Assembly: GCA_963705495.1 (NCBI GenBank)
Contig: CAVPJQ010000004.1
Span: 1 to 64,000, forward strand
Source: DATBVX01 sp963705495
GTDB taxonomy: Bacteria > Pseudomonadota > Gammaproteobacteria > Steroidobacterales > Steroidobacteraceae
Reading direction: 5' to 3'
Length of the DNA: 64,000 nucleotides
Made by a program: the position numbers and the translations under genes. Shown in pieces: positions 15,563-25,657 of this stretch. Positions within the stretch are counted from its first letter, which is position 1. Every line of letters starts with the position of its first letter. The notes below the pieces were generated by a model. It had not been told where the DNA came from. It did no database searches and saw only the letters and a program-made list of their open reading frames with translations.

Positions 15563-17629
15563 ATGACCCGTCCGAAGCTGTCGATGTTCGACCGTACGTT
15601 GCTTGGGCCCGCCCTGCTAGCGGCGCTGCGCAAGCTCGATCCGCTTGTACAGTGGCGCAATCCCGTCATGTTCGTTGTCTACATCGGCAGCATCCTGACG
15701 ACGATCCTATGGCTGAATGCCCTTACCGGTCATGGCGAAGCGCCCGCCTGGTTCATCCTGAACGTCGCGATCTGGCTATGGTTCACCGTCCTGTTCGCCA
15801 ACTTCGCCGAGGCGCTGGCGGAGGGCCGGAGCAAGGCGCAGGCGGCGTCCCTTCGCGGTCTGAAGCAAACGGTCTGGGCCAAGAAGCTCCTCGATGCGCG
15901 CGATCGGTCGCGTCACTCGCACGTGCGAGCGGATGAACTACGGCGCGGCGATGTAGTGGTCGTGGAAGCCGGCGACTATGTCCCGGCGGACGGCGAAGTC
16001 ATCCAGGGCGCTGCGTCCGTGGATGAGAGCGCGATTACCGGCGAGTCCGCCCCTGTCATACGCGAATCGGGTGGCGACCGTTCCGCCATTACGGGCGGCA
16101 CGCGCGTTCTCTCTGACTGGATCGTGGCGCGTGTCTCGGTCAATCCTGGCGAGACCTTCCTGGATCGCATGATCGCGATGGTCGAGAGTGCGAAGCGACA
16201 GAAGACACCCAACGAAATCGCGCTGACGATTCTGCTGGTCGCCCTGACGCTCGTATTTCTGTTCGCGACGGCAACGCTGGTCCCTTATTCCCTGTACAGC
16301 GTGGCTGTGGCGAAACTGGGTGCGCCGATCACGATCACTGCGATCATTGCGTTGCTGGTATGCCTCATCCCCACGACGATCGGCGGCCTGCTCTCGGCCA
16401 TCGGCGTCGCGGGCATGAGCCGAATGATGCACGCGAACGTGATTGCCACCTCCGGTCGGGCAGTAGAGGCGGCCGGCGATGTAGATGTGTTGCTGCTCGA
16501 CAAGACCGGCACCATCACTCTGGGCAACCGCCAGGCGTCCGCCTTCCTGCCGACGCAAGGGGTTACGGAGCAGGAGCTCGCCGATGCCGCGCAGCTCGCC
16601 TCCATGGCCGACGAAACACCTGAAGGGCGCAGCATCATGGTGCTCGCCAAGCAGCGCTTCCAGCTGCGCGAGCGCGACCTGGGTTCGCTCGGCGCCACGT
16701 TCGTACCGTTCTCCGCGCATACGCGCATGAGCGGGGTGAACATCGGCGATCGACAGGTTCGCAAGGGCGCACCCGACACGATTCAAAAACACGTGGAAGC
16801 GCAAGGGCAGATATTTCCAAAGGGGATTCTCAGCACCGTGCAGGACGTCGGACGGCGCGGCAGCACGCCACTGCTCGTCAGCGATGGAGCGCGACTGCTT
16901 GGAATCATCGAGCTCAAGGACATCGTCAAAGGTGGGATCAAGGAGCGTTTTGGCGAGTTGCGCCGCATGGGCATCAAGACGGTGATGATTACCGGTGACA
17001 ATCCGCAAACTGCGGCCGCGATCGCGGCCGAAGCCGGGGTCGACGACTTCCTCGCCGAGGCGACGCCGGAAGCGAAACTGCGCCTGATTCGTGATCATCA
17101 GGGGCAGGGCCGGCTGGTGGCGATGACGGGCGATGGCACCAACGATGCGCCGGCGCTGGCACAGGCGGACGTGGCCGTGGCCATGAACACCGGCACGCAG
17201 GCCGCCAAGGAAGCCGGCAACATGGTGGACCTCGACTCGAACCCGACCAAGCTCATCGAGGTCGTCGAGACCGGCAAGCAGATGCTGATGACTCGCGGCT
17301 CACTTACGACTTTCAGCATTGCGAATGATGTCGCCAAGTATTTCGCGATCATTCCCGCTGCGTTCGCCAGCACCTACCCACAGCTCAACGCGCTGAATGT
17401 CATGCACCTCGCCAGCCCCTTGTCCGCAATACTCTCGGCGGTCATCTTCAACGCGCTCATCATCGTGTTTCTGATTCCGCTGGCGCTCAAAGGCGTGAAA
17501 TACCGGCCATTGGGCGCTGCAGTACTTCTGCGCCGCAATCTGCTCATCTACGGCGTGGGCGGCATCCTGATCCCGTTTGCCGGGATCAAGCTCATCGATC
17601 TGGGTCTGGAGCTCATGCGTCTCGTCTGA
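15563..17629 (+). CDS. kdpB: Potassium-transporting P-type ATPase, KdpB subunit
   Basis: The ATP-hydrolysing subunit of the Kdp pump, 688 residues. The P-type ATPase signature DKTGTIT has its phosphorylated Asp at residue 313. The actuator-domain TGES motif appears as AITGESAPV, and the hinge motif as MTGDGTNDAPAL. The nucleotide domain and about seven membrane helices are intact. It starts 29 bases after kdpA with AGGAG before the ATG. Confidence 0.97.
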   Translation: MTRPKLSMFDRTLLGPALLAALRKLDPLVQWRNPVMFVVYIGSILTTILWLNALTGHGEAPAWFILNVAIWLWFTVLFANFAEALAEGRSKAQAASLRGLKQTVWAKKLLDARDRSRHSHVRADELRRGDVVVVEAGDYVPADGEVIQGAASVDESAITGESAPVIRESGGDRSAITGGTRVLSDWIVARVSVNPGETFLDRMIAMVESAKRQKTPNEIALTILLVALTLVFLFATATLVPYSLYSVAVAKLGAPITITAIIALLVCLIPTTIGGLLSAIGVAGMSRMMHANVIATSGRAVEAAGDVDVLLLDKTGTITLGNRQASAFLPTQGVTEQELADAAQLASMADETPEGRSIMVLAKQRFQLRERDLGSLGATFVPFSAHTRMSGVNIGDRQVRKGAPDTIQKHVEAQGQIFPKGILSTVQDVGRRGSTPLLVSDGARLLGIIELKDIVKGGIKERFGELRRMGIKTVMITGDNPQTAAAIAAEAGVDDFLAEATPEAKLRLIRDHQGQGRLVAMTGDGTNDAPALAQADVAVAMNTGTQAAKEAGNMVDLDSNPTKLIEVVETGKQMLMTRGSLTTFSIANDVAKYFAIIPAAFASTYPQLNALNVMHLASPLSAILSAVIFNALIIVFLIPLALKGVKYRPLGAAVLLRRNLLIYGVGGILIPFAGIKLIDLGLELMRLV

Positions 17630-17639
17630 GGAATCCGCC

Positions 17640-18227
17640 ATGTTGCGTGCCATGTTTCGTCCCGTTCTCGTTCTGTTCGTGCTGCTGACGGCGCTGACGG
17701 GATTCATTTATCCGCTTATCATCACCGGCATCGCCCGGATCGCGTTTCCCGAACAGGCCGCCGGGAGCCTCATCGTGAAGGATGGCAAGGCAATCGGCTC
17801 GAGGCTCATTGGCCAGAGCTTTACTGAGCCCAGGTACTTCTGGAGCCGCCCTTCGGCGACCGGGCCTTATCCCTACAATGCGAGCGCCTCGACCGGTTCC
17901 AATCAGGGTCCCCTGAACCCCGCACTGACCGACGCCGTCAAGACACGCATCGAAGCCCTGAAGGCGGCCGATCCCACCAATACTGCGCCGATCCCAGTCG
18001 ATCTGGTGACTGCTTCCGCGAGCGGCCTCGATCCGCATATCAGCATCGCCGCAGCCAACTACCAACTCGAACGCGTCGCACGCGCACGTGGGTTCAGTGC
18101 GCCGACAGTAGCGGCCCTGCTGACCAAGCACACGGAAGGACGACTCTTCGGTTTCCTTGGGGAGCCGCGCGTAAATGTGCTGCAGCTGAATCTTGCGCTG
18201 GATGAGCTCGCCGCGCCGAGCCCGTGA
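17640..18227 (+). CDS. kdpC: Potassium-transporting ATPase, KdpC subunit
   Basis: A 195-residue subunit with one N-terminal membrane helix (about residues 8-30) and a periplasmic domain. Family motifs are SRLIGQSF, YFWSRPSA, ASGLDPHIS and GEPRVNVLQLNLAL. In the Kdp complex KdpC is an accessory subunit needed for assembly and turnover. The ATG at 17640 follows the kdpB stop by ten bases (GAGGAATCCGCC between). kdpD follows after 67 bases. Confidence 0.95.
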   Translation: MLRAMFRPVLVLFVLLTALTGFIYPLIITGIARIAFPEQAAGSLIVKDGKAIGSRLIGQSFTEPRYFWSRPSATGPYPYNASASTGSNQGPLNPALTDAVKTRIEALKAADPTNTAPIPVDLVTASASGLDPHISIAAANYQLERVARARGFSAPTVAALLTKHTEGRLFGFLGEPRVNVLQLNLALDELAAPSP

Positions 18228-18294
18228 TAGCAGTCACGGCAGGGGATTGTGCTAGCGTTCGGGCAAGGTGAGATACCCCAACGTGGCATGAATC

Positions 18295-20991
18295 ATGGCC
18301 GAGGCTCGGCCGGATCCTGATCGACTCCTGGCGCAAGTCCAAGCCGAAGAGGCGAAGGCGAAGCGCGGACGCATGCGCGTCTTCTTCGGCGCATCCGCTG
18401 GCGTGGGCAAGACTTACGCCATGCTCGAGGCCGCCCGCAGCGCACGTGCCGCAGGGACAGACGTCGTGGTTGGCTATGTCGAGCCGCATGGCCGCGTCGA
18501 GACGGAGCGGCTCCTAGAGGGCCTGGAACGACTGCCGACGCTCGCGGTGCACTATCGCGGCATGCTCCGTCATGAGCTCGACCTGGACGCGGCGCTCCAT
18601 CGACGTCCCGAGATCCTGCTGGTCGATGAGCTCGCTCACTCCAACCTGCTGGGCGGGGAGCCCGAGTCACGCCATCCGAAGCGCTGGCAGGACGTCGAGG
18701 AGCTGCTCGACGCCGGGATCAACGTCTGGACCACCGTCAATGTGCAGCATCTCGAGAGCTTGAATGATCTCGTGGCGCAGATCACCGGAGTTCGACAACG
18801 CGAGACGCTCCCGGACCGGGTCTTCGACGAAGCTGATGAGATCGAGCTCATCGATCTGCCGCCGGATGACCTCCTCGCCCGTTTGCGCGCCGGCAAGATC
18901 TACATTCCGGATGAAATCGCGAGCGCCGTCGAACGCTTCTTCCGCAAGCCCAACCTCATGGCGTTGCGGGAGCTGGCGCTGCGGCGTGTCGCCGATCGCG
19001 TCGAAGCCGCCGCACGCGCCTCGCTCGACACTGACCGTGGCCGAAGTGGTCGATTGGCCGCAGACCGGATACTGGTTGGCATCGGCCCCGATGCCCAGGC
19101 CGAGCAACTGGTGCGTGCCGGCAAACGCATGGCGGCTGCCCTGGATGCAAACTGGACCGTCGTTTACATCGAGACGCCGGCGCTGCTACGGCTCTCCGAA
19201 GCCGAGCGCGACCGGCGAGTCGATTTGCTGCGCCTTGCCGAGTCGCTGGGCGCCGAAACCGTCACGCTCGACGGGCCGTCGGCGGCCGCAGCGTTGATCG
19301 AGTACGCTCAGACCCGTAATGCGACGCGCTTGCTAGTTGGGGCCCCGAAACGTCGTGGCTGGCGCGCGTGGATGCGGCCGTCGACGGCCACTGAGCTCGT
19401 TCGCCACGCGCGCGGATTTGATGTCATCACTGTCGCATCTGACCCATCGCTGCCTGGACCCGCTCGGATTTCGGGAGTTGCTTCGGCGCAGAGCGTTCAA
19501 GCCATTCGATGGCAGCGCTACGTGTGGGCCTTGGCGATCACTGCCGTGTGTTCCGCCATCGCCTGGTTGATGGGGCCGTACTTCGAGCTCTCCAATGTGG
19601 CGATGGTGTATCTGCTCGGCGTGACGGTGGCTGGCCTGAGACTCGGACGTGGCCCGTCGGTACTCACGGCCATCCTGAATATCGCGGCACTGGACCTGTT
19701 CTTCGTCCCGCCGCGCTTCAGCTTCGAGGTAGCCGACGTCCAGTATCTGGTCACCTTCCTGGTGATGTTGATCATCGCGCTGGTCATCGCGACGCTGATG
19801 GCGAGCGTGCGGCAGCAGACGCGCGTGGCCGGTGCACGCGAACGGCGCACAGCGCTTCTGTATGCCATGAGTCGCGAGCTCGCCGCGACGCGCGGAATTG
19901 CCAACATGGCACGCCTGGCCGTGCGGCACGTCGCCGAAGTATTCGAGTGCCAGGCGATCGTTCTGCTTCCTGATGATACCGGCAAGCTGCAATATCCTTC
20001 CGAGCCCGCCATCGATCAGTCATTGCGCGATGCGGATCTGGCGGTCGCACAGTGGGTCACGGATCACGGGCACCGCGCGGGACTCGGCTCCGATACGCTG
20101 CCGGCCACGCCCGCTCTGTACGTGCCGCTGGGAGACGAGAATCGGGCACTCGGCGTGCTCGCTGTGCTGCCATCCAACCCGCGTCGCGTGCTCCTGCCCG
20201 AACAGCGGCATTTGCTGGAAACCTTCGCGAGCCAGATCGGACTGGCGCTCGAACGGGCTCGGCTCGCCGAAGCGGCAGAGACCGCGCGCATTGCGGCGGA
20301 GAGCGAGAATCTGCGCAATACCTTGCTGGCATCGATCTCGCATGACCTGCGCACGCCGCTCGCGGTGATTGCAGCCTCCGGCAGCGCACTTGCCGAGCAT
20401 GGCGCGACATTGGACCAGGCGACGCGCGACTCGCTCGCGCGCTCGGTGGAGACCAAGGCGCGTGAAATGTCAGAGCTTGTCTCAAACGTGCTCGATCTCA
20501 TGCGCTTCGAATCGGGCCAGATAGCACTGCGACGCGAATGGGAGACACTCGACGATCTTGTTGGGGCCGCGTTGCATCGAGCGGAGGAGCGGCTGATCGC
20601 GCACCCGGTCGAGCTGCACATTCCAGCAGACCTGCCACCGGTGTACGTGGACGCGACGCTCATTGTTCAGGTGCTGGACAATCTGTTCGACAACGCCGCC
20701 AAGTACACACCTCCGGGCACGCGGATTTTTGTTTCCGCGGTCTCTGACGGGCCGTTCCTGCGCGTGACTGTCGATGACGAGGGACCGGGGCTGCCCTCCG
20801 GCGATCCGGCCCGGCTTTTCGACAAGTTTCAGCGTGGTGGTGAGGAAGGCACGATCATCGGTGTGGGGCTCGGACTTGCGATCTGCCGAACCATCATCCA
20901 GGCCCACGGCGGCTCGATCGAGGCGCGGCGGCGACTCGGCGGAGGCGCGCAATTCGAATTCACGCTGCCCGCCACGGAGCCCGTGGCGTGA
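18295..20991 (+). CDS. kdpD: Osmosensitive K+ channel sensor kinase KdpD
   Basis: Membrane histidine kinase that senses K+ limitation and phosphorylates KdpE; 898 residues, the normal length. Order: KdpD domain with Walker A GASAGVGKT (32-40) and VDELAHSN, Usp-like domain (about 250-370), four membrane helices (about 403-505), GAF domain, HisKA box SISHDLRTPL with phospho-acceptor His683, then ATPase boxes LDNLFDNAAKY, DDEGPGLP and GVGLGLAICR. All catalytic motifs are intact, unlike the second KdpD at 21737-24427. kdpE overlaps its stop. Confidence 0.96.
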   Translation: MAEARPDPDRLLAQVQAEEAKAKRGRMRVFFGASAGVGKTYAMLEAARSARAAGTDVVVGYVEPHGRVETERLLEGLERLPTLAVHYRGMLRHELDLDAALHRRPEILLVDELAHSNLLGGEPESRHPKRWQDVEELLDAGINVWTTVNVQHLESLNDLVAQITGVRQRETLPDRVFDEADEIELIDLPPDDLLARLRAGKIYIPDEIASAVERFFRKPNLMALRELALRRVADRVEAAARASLDTDRGRSGRLAADRILVGIGPDAQAEQLVRAGKRMAAALDANWTVVYIETPALLRLSEAERDRRVDLLRLAESLGAETVTLDGPSAAAALIEYAQTRNATRLLVGAPKRRGWRAWMRPSTATELVRHARGFDVITVASDPSLPGPARISGVASAQSVQAIRWQRYVWALAITAVCSAIAWLMGPYFELSNVAMVYLLGVTVAGLRLGRGPSVLTAILNIAALDLFFVPPRFSFEVADVQYLVTFLVMLIIALVIATLMASVRQQTRVAGARERRTALLYAMSRELAATRGIANMARLAVRHVAEVFECQAIVLLPDDTGKLQYPSEPAIDQSLRDADLAVAQWVTDHGHRAGLGSDTLPATPALYVPLGDENRALGVLAVLPSNPRRVLLPEQRHLLETFASQIGLALERARLAEAAETARIAAESENLRNTLLASISHDLRTPLAVIAASGSALAEHGATLDQATRDSLARSVETKAREMSELVSNVLDLMRFESGQIALRREWETLDDLVGAALHRAEERLIAHPVELHIPADLPPVYVDATLIVQVLDNLFDNAAKYTPPGTRIFVSAVSDGPFLRVTVDDEGPGLPSGDPARLFDKFQRGGEEGTIIGVGLGLAICRTIIQAHGGSIEARRRLGGGAQFEFTLPATEPVA

Positions 20992-21713
20992 CACTGGCGA
21001 TGCACCAGGTTCTCGTGGTCGAGGATGACCAGGGCATCCGCGACGTTCTGCGCGTGCTCCTGGGGACCGAGAATTATCGCGTAGTGGAGGCGCAGACTGC
21101 GGAGCGCGCACAGATCGAGGCGCGCAGTCACAAGCCGGATCTGATGCTGGTCGACCTGGGTCTGCCGGACGGTAGCGGGTTGGAGGTCATCCGTAGCGTG
21201 CGCGAATGGTCCTCGCTGCCGGTGATCGTGCTGTCGGCGCGCACCATGGAAGATCAGAAGATTGCGGCTCTCGATGCGGGCGCCGACGATTACATCACCA
21301 AGCCATTCAGCGCCCCGGAGCTGCTCGCGCGAGTGCGTGCGGCACTACGCCGTAATGTGAAAAGCGCCGACCAGAAAAGCAGTTTGCGTCTGGGTGCCGT
21401 ACTCATCGATCTGACGCTTCGTGAGACGCGCGGCGCGCAGGATGAAATCCACTTGACGCCACTCGAATACCGCGTGCTCGAGTGCCTCGCACGGCACACC
21501 GGGATGATCGTTCGCCAGGATCAGCTGATTCGCGAAGTGTGGGGCCCAGATCGCGTCGGCGACACACGCAGCCTGCGCGTTTGTGTCAAGAACCTGCGCA
21601 ACAAGCTCGAACCAGATCCAAAGCGTCCGAAATACCTCATCACGGAAGCGGGCCTGGGCTATCGGCTGCGCGCAGATGAGGGCCAGGAGGTCGAAGCTCG
21701 AACGCGCAATTGA
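20988..21713 (+). CDS. kdpE: Response regulator KdpE
   Basis: OmpR-family regulator that activates kdp transcription when phosphorylated by KdpD. The receiver domain carries the VEDD acidic pocket and Asp56 (LMLVDLGLPDG, counted from the GTG). The winged helix is C-terminal (LTPLEYRVLECLARHTG to GLGYRL). The GTG at 20988 overlaps the kdpD TGA (GTGA) and has GGAG upstream; an ATG at 21000 would give a protein four residues shorter. It ends 23 bases from the convergent second kdpD gene. Confidence 0.95.
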   Translation: MTLAMHQVLVVEDDQGIRDVLRVLLGTENYRVVEAQTAERAQIEARSHKPDLMLVDLGLPDGSGLEVIRSVREWSSLPVIVLSARTMEDQKIAALDAGADDYITKPFSAPELLARVRAALRRNVKSADQKSSLRLGAVLIDLTLRETRGAQDEIHLTPLEYRVLECLARHTGMIVRQDQLIREVWGPDRVGDTRSLRVCVKNLRNKLEPDPKRPKYLITEAGLGYRLRADEGQEVEARTRN

Positions 21714-21736
21714 TCAGTGCGCGTGATCAACCATGC

Positions 21737-24427
21737 TCATGCGGCTTCGGTCAATCGACCGGCAGGCGGCTCGCGCCGCGGCAGCGTGATTTCGATCTGC
21801 GTACCGCGCCCCTCGCGCCCGCCGCGCACCGAAATGCGTCCACCCATTACTTCGACAAATCCTTTGCAGATCGCCAGCCCGAGGCCTGAGCCCGGCTGGC
21901 TCTCGTCACGGTCCCGCACCCGATAGAACATGTCGAAAACGCGCTCGCGCTCCACAGCCGGAATTCCTGGTCCCTCATCGGTGACGGAAATGATCACGTT
22001 TTCGGCCACAACGGCGGCACTGAGCTCGATGCGCGATCCGGGTGGCGAAAACTTTGCGGCGTTGTCGAGGACGTTCACGATTACCTGCTCCAGGAGCGTC
22101 GCATCGGTATAGATTCTCTTTGCCTCCTCGGTGACATTCATTTCAAGGCGATGCGCGCGCAGCGGCTTCTCGACGCGAGCCCGGGCGCTCTCGAAGACCT
22201 TTCTCAGATCCACCCAATCGCTGTGGGCGGTGAGTGCTCCGGTGCCAAGGCGCGTCATATCCAACAGGTTCTGGACGAAACGGTTCAATTGACGAGCCTG
22301 CTCGAGGATCGCGCTCGCCAGCTCGCGTCGTGTCCGCGCCGAGATGTCGTCCTGGGCTTCCGCCAGCTGCGCAGCACAACCAAGGATCTCGGCCAGCGGC
22401 TTGCTGAGCTCCTGAGAGAGGGATGAAAGAAGTGCGGAGCGCAGGCGATCAGACTCCGACATCAAGTGCGCACGCTTCAGGTCCTCGGTGAGCAGAATTC
22501 TTTCCAGTGCCGTGGCGGCCTGATCGCGCATGGCGAAGAACAGGCGCCGCTGCTCCGGCGTGAGGGTAGAACGCTTTGCGCCGAGATCCAGCCCCAGCAC
22601 GCCCAGCGGTCTTTCTCTGGTGCCCAGCGGCGCGAACAGCCACCACGAGGCGGGCAGCGTACCAGTGCCCCATCCGGCGGCCTCGCCATGCCCTACTGCC
22701 CATTCCGCAGCTGCGCGCTCGACATCAAGGAGCGTGGGCGTTTCGGCAGCACCGATCGGATCGCCAAGTTCGGACCCGTGGTAGGCGCGCAGCGCAATCG
22801 ACTCGAAGCCGAGCGTTTCGGTGAGGTACTGGCAGGTCGACCGCAACAGGTCTTCCGCGCTCACGGCACCGGCGATGCGCCGGCTGAAATCGAACAACAA
22901 ACTGTTCTGCTCGGCGGACTCGCGCGTGATCTGGATCTGCGCGCGCAGGCGCGCAGCGAGGTTGCCGCCGATTATGGAGACCATCAGGAAGAAGAGAATC
23001 GACAACAGGTTTTCCGCGTGGCTTACCTGCAGTGAAAAGCGCGGCTCAGTGAACAGGATGGTGGATACGAGGGAAGCGAGGCCCGCAGCCAGCAGTCCCG
23101 GCCCGAGCCCGTGACGGATTGCCGCAATCAACACGGCGAACAGGAACACGAGCGATAGATCACCGACCGCCAGATAGCGGTCCAGCAGCGCCGCAACGCC
23201 CGCGGCGAGGAGCACCGCGAACACACTTTCAAGGTATGGCCGGACGCGCTGTGTCCTCACCTCGACCGGTGCCACTGCAGTGGGATCGGTCGGCGCATCG
23301 TCCGATTGACTCGCGACGATGATCTCGAAGTCATCGCCGCGTTCAATCAGGGCCGACGCCAGCGCTGGACGCAACCGCAAATGAACCAGGCGTCGACGCG
23401 AACGACCCACCACGATCTCGCTGACATTCCGAGCGGCAGCGTAGGCCAGTACTTCGTTGGCCACGCCGGTGCCATTGAGAGTCTCAGCCCGGCCACCGAG
23501 CTGTTCGGCGAGCGTAAAGGCCGCCTGCAGACGCTCACGCTGCGCGCCCGAGAGTTCCTCGGCTCGGGTGGCCTGCACGTGAAGTACAGTCCATGGGAGC
23601 TGGCGCCGCTCGGCGATGCGCTTGCCAAGGCGCACGAGCCGTTCGGCCTGCGAGTCCGCGCCGATGCAGACGAGGATGCGCCCGCGCGCCGGCCAGGGTC
23701 CCTCGATTGCGCGCGCGCGCATGTAACTCTGCAGATCTGCATCGACGCGCTCAGCCGCGATGCGCATTGCCAGTTCCCGCAGTACCAGCAGATTCCCGCG
23801 CGAAAAGAAGTTCTGCACTGCACGCTGTGCGACGTCGGGGACATAGACCTTGCCCTCGTGCAGTCTCTTGATGAGTTCCTCAGGCGGCAGGTCGATCAGC
23901 TCGATCTCATTGGCGGTTTCGAGCACCCGATCGGGCAGGCGCTCGCGCACCTTGACGCCGGTAACACGCTCGACGAGATCGTTGACACTCTCGATGTGCT
24001 GGACATTGAGCGTCGTGAACACGTCGATGCCGGCGTCGAGCAGTTCTTCCACGTCCTGGTAACGCTTTTCGTGCCGGCTGCCGGGGACATTGGTGTGGGC
24101 CAGCTCATCGACGAGAGCGAGCTGGGGTCTGCGCGCGAGTAACGCGTCGAGATCCAGTTCCTCGAAATCGCGATCCCGGTAGTGGATGAGACGCCGCGGA
24201 ACGACTGGCAACCCCTCGAGCAGCGCGGCTGTCTCTGACCGACCGTGGGTCTCCACGATGCCGGCGACGACATCGGTACCCTCGACCTGGCGGCGCCTTG
24301 CGACCGACAACATGTCGTAGGTCTTGCCAACCCCGGGGGCAGCGCCGAGGAAAATCTTCAACCGGCCACGCCCTTCCCGGCCGGCCTCCGCCAGAAGTGC
24401 ATCGGGGGAGGGGCGATCGTCGCTCAC
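21737..24427 (-). CDS. Second KdpD-like protein with degenerate phospho-acceptor box
   Basis: An 896-residue KdpD homologue convergent with kdpDE. All KdpD domains are present in order: Walker A GAAPGVGKT (28-36), LVDELAHTN, Usp-like domain, four membrane helices (about 398-495), GAF, DHp and ATPase. The ATPase boxes look intact (NVLDNAAKFSPPG, DEGPGIP, GSGLGLAICKG). The H-box, however, reads SLSQELSKPL: the His is Gln672 (CAG, 22412-22414), and the Arg and Thr that normally follow are Ser and Lys. It should not autophosphorylate in the usual way, nor act as a normal HisKA phosphatase. It has no partner regulator beside it. A role as K+ or nucleotide sensor modulating KdpD by heterodimerisation is inference. 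Confidence 0.9.
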   Translation of the reverse strand: MSDDRPSPDALLAEAGREGRGRLKIFLGAAPGVGKTYDMLSVARRRQVEGTDVVAGIVETHGRSETAALLEGLPVVPRRLIHYRDRDFEELDLDALLARRPQLALVDELAHTNVPGSRHEKRYQDVEELLDAGIDVFTTLNVQHIESVNDLVERVTGVKVRERLPDRVLETANEIELIDLPPEELIKRLHEGKVYVPDVAQRAVQNFFSRGNLLVLRELAMRIAAERVDADLQSYMRARAIEGPWPARGRILVCIGADSQAERLVRLGKRIAERRQLPWTVLHVQATRAEELSGAQRERLQAAFTLAEQLGGRAETLNGTGVANEVLAYAAARNVSEIVVGRSRRRLVHLRLRPALASALIERGDDFEIIVASQSDDAPTDPTAVAPVEVRTQRVRPYLESVFAVLLAAGVAALLDRYLAVGDLSLVFLFAVLIAAIRHGLGPGLLAAGLASLVSTILFTEPRFSLQVSHAENLLSILFFLMVSIIGGNLAARLRAQIQITRESAEQNSLLFDFSRRIAGAVSAEDLLRSTCQYLTETLGFESIALRAYHGSELGDPIGAAETPTLLDVERAAAEWAVGHGEAAGWGTGTLPASWWLFAPLGTRERPLGVLGLDLGAKRSTLTPEQRRLFFAMRDQAATALERILLTEDLKRAHLMSESDRLRSALLSSLSQELSKPLAEILGCAAQLAEAQDDISARTRRELASAILEQARQLNRFVQNLLDMTRLGTGALTAHSDWVDLRKVFESARARVEKPLRAHRLEMNVTEEAKRIYTDATLLEQVIVNVLDNAAKFSPPGSRIELSAAVVAENVIISVTDEGPGIPAVERERVFDMFYRVRDRDESQPGSGLGLAICKGFVEVMGGRISVRGGREGRGTQIEITLPRREPPAGRLTEAA

Positions 24428-24479
24428 TGCAATAGGCTAACCCGGGGGCGCGCCTGGCAGAAGCGTGGGGTCGGAGAAC

Positions 24480-24518
24480 AAAAAAAAGATCCCCTCTCCC
24501 GCTTGGCGGTGAGAGGGG
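24480..24518 (-). terminator. Intrinsic terminator of the lpxR-like gene
   Basis: On the minus strand an 8-bp stem CCCCTCTC/GAGAGGGG, extended by an inner CCGC/GCGG pairing, is followed by ATC and eight T. It lies 14 bases past the stop of the minus-strand lpxR-like gene and about 50 bases before the second kdpD start. Confidence 0.85.
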
Positions 24519-24532
24519 CAACGGGGGATTCG

Positions 24533-25657
24533 TCAGAAGCTGTGGCTGATCGTCACCTCACCCCAGACGGGGCTGCGCCGGGCGATGCCGCCGCGGACCT
24601 CGGCGGTCTGGTAACGCATGACGTAAGCAAGCTGTGTGCCATTGGAGAGACGGCTGGTGATGCCCAACCAGGCCTCACCGATGACGTGATTCAAGTCGCT
24701 GGCACTCATGGTGTGCACGCTGTCGCGGAACTGCCCCTGCAGAAACGCGTTGTAGGCTCGCAGGCGCAGCTTGGCGCCGGCCCAGACATAGAGTTCGCCG
24801 CGACCATCGGCGCTGGGCGGCGGCAGTGTCGTCGGTTGCGCGAGGTAATCGACGCGCTCCGGGGCGAAGGTCCACCACGGTGAGTTGATGGCCCCGAAGC
24901 GCGTCGACACCGCATAGCTTGCTTCAGTGAGATAGCCGACGCTCGTTTCCCAGGTCGTCTTGGTTTCAACGAGCTTGTCACCGAACGCGAGGCGCTGGCT
25001 GCGAAGAGTCGAGCCACCGGTCAGATAGCGCGCGGTGAGCTCACCGCCTTCGGAGATCTGGTTCTGATAGCCACGGGGCTCGACGTTCCCCATTGCCTTG
25101 TGAACCGCTCTCTGAAAATCCGCAGTTGCTTGCAGACCGAGCACGCCGAGAGTCAGACCGCTGTAGCGGCTGTGACGCGCATCGTCGGCGACGTAGTCCC
25201 GCATGCTGGTGAGGAACAGAAGGCTTGCATACGGGCGATCGTCCTCGATGACGCTCGTAGCTTCGAGGTCCTGCGGAGTGAAAATCAGAATGCCGGTCTG
25301 CAGGCTGTGATCCGGGCGAACACCCTGCCAGGACTTGGAGCCCGCAAACAGAGGCGCATCGATGTGCTTCAGCAGCCGATCCAGCGACCACCAGTACTGC
25401 GCGGTGCGAGCGCCATTGATGGACAGACTGAACCCGCCGCTGTAGTCGCGATCGGTATTTGCAGGCCCAAAAAGATCGTTGTCGAGTGCGATTGACCAGC
25501 CACTCGTCTCAGTGTCGGCGCGCTTGATCGTCTGTTCGACGGTGATGTCCGGTCCCATCTCGTCCTGGGCGCTGGCTGGCAGCCACACGCTCAGCATCAC
25601 CAGCAGCGCCACAAGGGGCGTTGCCTTTCGATGCCAGACCGTGTGCCGCGGGAACAT
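24533..25657 (-). CDS. lpxR: LpxR-family lipid A deacylase (DUF2219), outer membrane
   Basis: A 374-residue outer-membrane beta-barrel with a signal peptide ending LPASA|QD and a terminal Phe (EVTISHSF) typical of barrel proteins. The N-terminal block GWSIALDNDLFG followed by TDRDYSGG, and later EDDRPYASLLFL, match the LpxR family, in which these regions carry the active site that removes the 3'-acyloxyacyl chain of lipid A. The usual YTNG is DYSGG here, so activity and regiospecificity should not be assumed. A strong terminator follows. An Mpo1-like membrane gene lies 284 bases upstream on the same strand. Confidence 0.85.
   Translation of the reverse strand: MFPRHTVWHRKATPLVALLVMLSVWLPASAQDEMGPDITVEQTIKRADTETSGWSIALDNDLFGPANTDRDYSGGFSLSINGARTAQYWWSLDRLLKHIDAPLFAGSKSWQGVRPDHSLQTGILIFTPQDLEATSVIEDDRPYASLLFLTSMRDYVADDARHSRYSGLTLGVLGLQATADFQRAVHKAMGNVEPRGYQNQISEGGELTARYLTGGSTLRSQRLAFGDKLVETKTTWETSVGYLTEASYAVSTRFGAINSPWWTFAPERVDYLAQPTTLPPPSADGRGELYVWAGAKLRLRAYNAFLQGQFRDSVHTMSASDLNHVIGEAWLGITSRLSNGTQLAYVMRYQTAEVRGGIARRSPVWGEVTISHSF

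Noticed and set aside
15938..17098. Antisense 386-codon frame over kdpB
   Set aside because: Codon-bias shadow of a clear P-type ATPase gene.
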